DNA from: an uncultured Eubacteriales bacterium
Lineage (GTDB): Bacteria; Bacillota; Clostridia; Oscillospirales; Ruminococcaceae
Assembly (NCBI GenBank): GCA_959605275.1
Contig: CAUHFD010000041.1
Span: 1-15,339 of the forward strand
Direction: 5' to 3'
DNA length: 15,339 bases
The notes beneath the pieces are model-generated. The model made no database searches and was not told the origin of the DNA. It saw only the letters and a program-made list of their open reading frames with translations. Below are positions 15,206 through 15,339 of the stretch, in pieces (positions within the stretch are counted from its first letter, which is position 1; each line of letters opens with the position of its first letter). A program made the translations under genes and the position numbers.

Positions 15206-15234
15206 TTGCATTTTTTTATCTATTATAATATACT
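15206..15234 (+). promoter_or_regulatory. Sigma-A-type promoter of the rightmost gene
   Basis: TTGCAT (15206-15211) and TATACT (15229-15234) are 17 bases apart. A TATAAT at 15224-15229 overlaps but lacks a properly spaced -35. Transcription would start near 15241, shortly before a GAGGGAG ribosome binding site. Confidence 0.6.
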
Positions 15235-15265
15235 GTTATAAAAATGTAAAGAGGGAGTAAAGAGA

Positions 15266-15339
15266 TTGTATGACATAACAGCACAGGTGGTGGGATATCT
15301 TGGCTTGATATTCGGAATATTGGCGTATCAAAGCAACAC
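15266..15339 (+). CDS. N-terminus of a probable YgjV-type inner membrane protein (cut by window edge)
   Basis: Only about 24 codons are visible. Translation from a TTG at 15266, 8 bases after GAGGGAG (15251-15257), gives a hydrophobic start with 'VVGYLGLIFGILAYQ'. That resembles the beginning of YgjV-family membrane proteins, a small family of unknown function. An ATG at 15270 runs into a stop after two codons, so the TTG is the only good start. The gene runs off the right edge. The family call is tentative. Confidence 0.5.
   Translation, partial: MYDITAQVVGYLGLIFGILAYQSN

Overview
The window looks like a chromosomal segment of an anaerobic, endospore-forming Firmicute of class Clostridia, probably from the Ruminococcaceae/Oscillospirales side. 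This rests on the tricistronic Ger germinant-receptor operon, the DUF421 (YetF-type) and DUF4363 gene pair, an AT-leaning composition, strong GGGAGG-type ribosome binding sites, several TTG starts, and the clostridial style of the MocR-type aminotransferase and PH-domain proteins. The genus cannot be fixed from this sequence alone.

Layout, left to right. Bases 1-195 hold a GC-rich block with three consecutive stem-loops and no recognised gene. It contrasts strongly with the AT-rich DNA next to it and is the least explained part of the window. A leftward pair follows: a DUF421/YetF-type membrane protein and a small DUF4363 membrane-anchored protein (1321 down to 248). Facing away from it is a rightward operon for a complete nutrient germinant receptor: a GerA-type A subunit, a permease-like B subunit and a lipoprotein C subunit (1498-5387). 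It closes with a textbook terminator. YetF-family proteins are known in Bacillus spore inner membranes, so the divergent pair and the receptor may belong to one spore-membrane neighbourhood.

The middle holds single-gene units, each with its own terminator and most with a visible sigma-A-type promoter: nadA (quinolinate synthase, with a leader of about 160 nt), a class I aminotransferase of the aspartate/MocR type, and a stand-alone bacterial PH-domain protein. Aspartate links the aminotransferase to NAD synthesis in principle, but the two genes are transcribed separately.

The right half carries ppx and ppk1 (polyphosphate breakdown and synthesis) 43 bases apart. They are followed, with no visible terminator, by an OmpR-family response regulator and a HAMP-containing sensor kinase whose genes overlap by 20 bases. 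A convergent DeoR-family repressor gene follows. Beyond a 249-base AT-rich divergent spacer with palindromes and a good promoter, a probable YgjV-type membrane protein gene begins and runs off the right edge.

Most of the window is well-conserved, recognisable biology. The candidates for something less described are the structured GC-rich block at the left end, the YetF/DUF4363 pair beside the germination operon, and the nadA leader. No CRISPR array, tRNA, rRNA, insertion sequence or phage gene was found.
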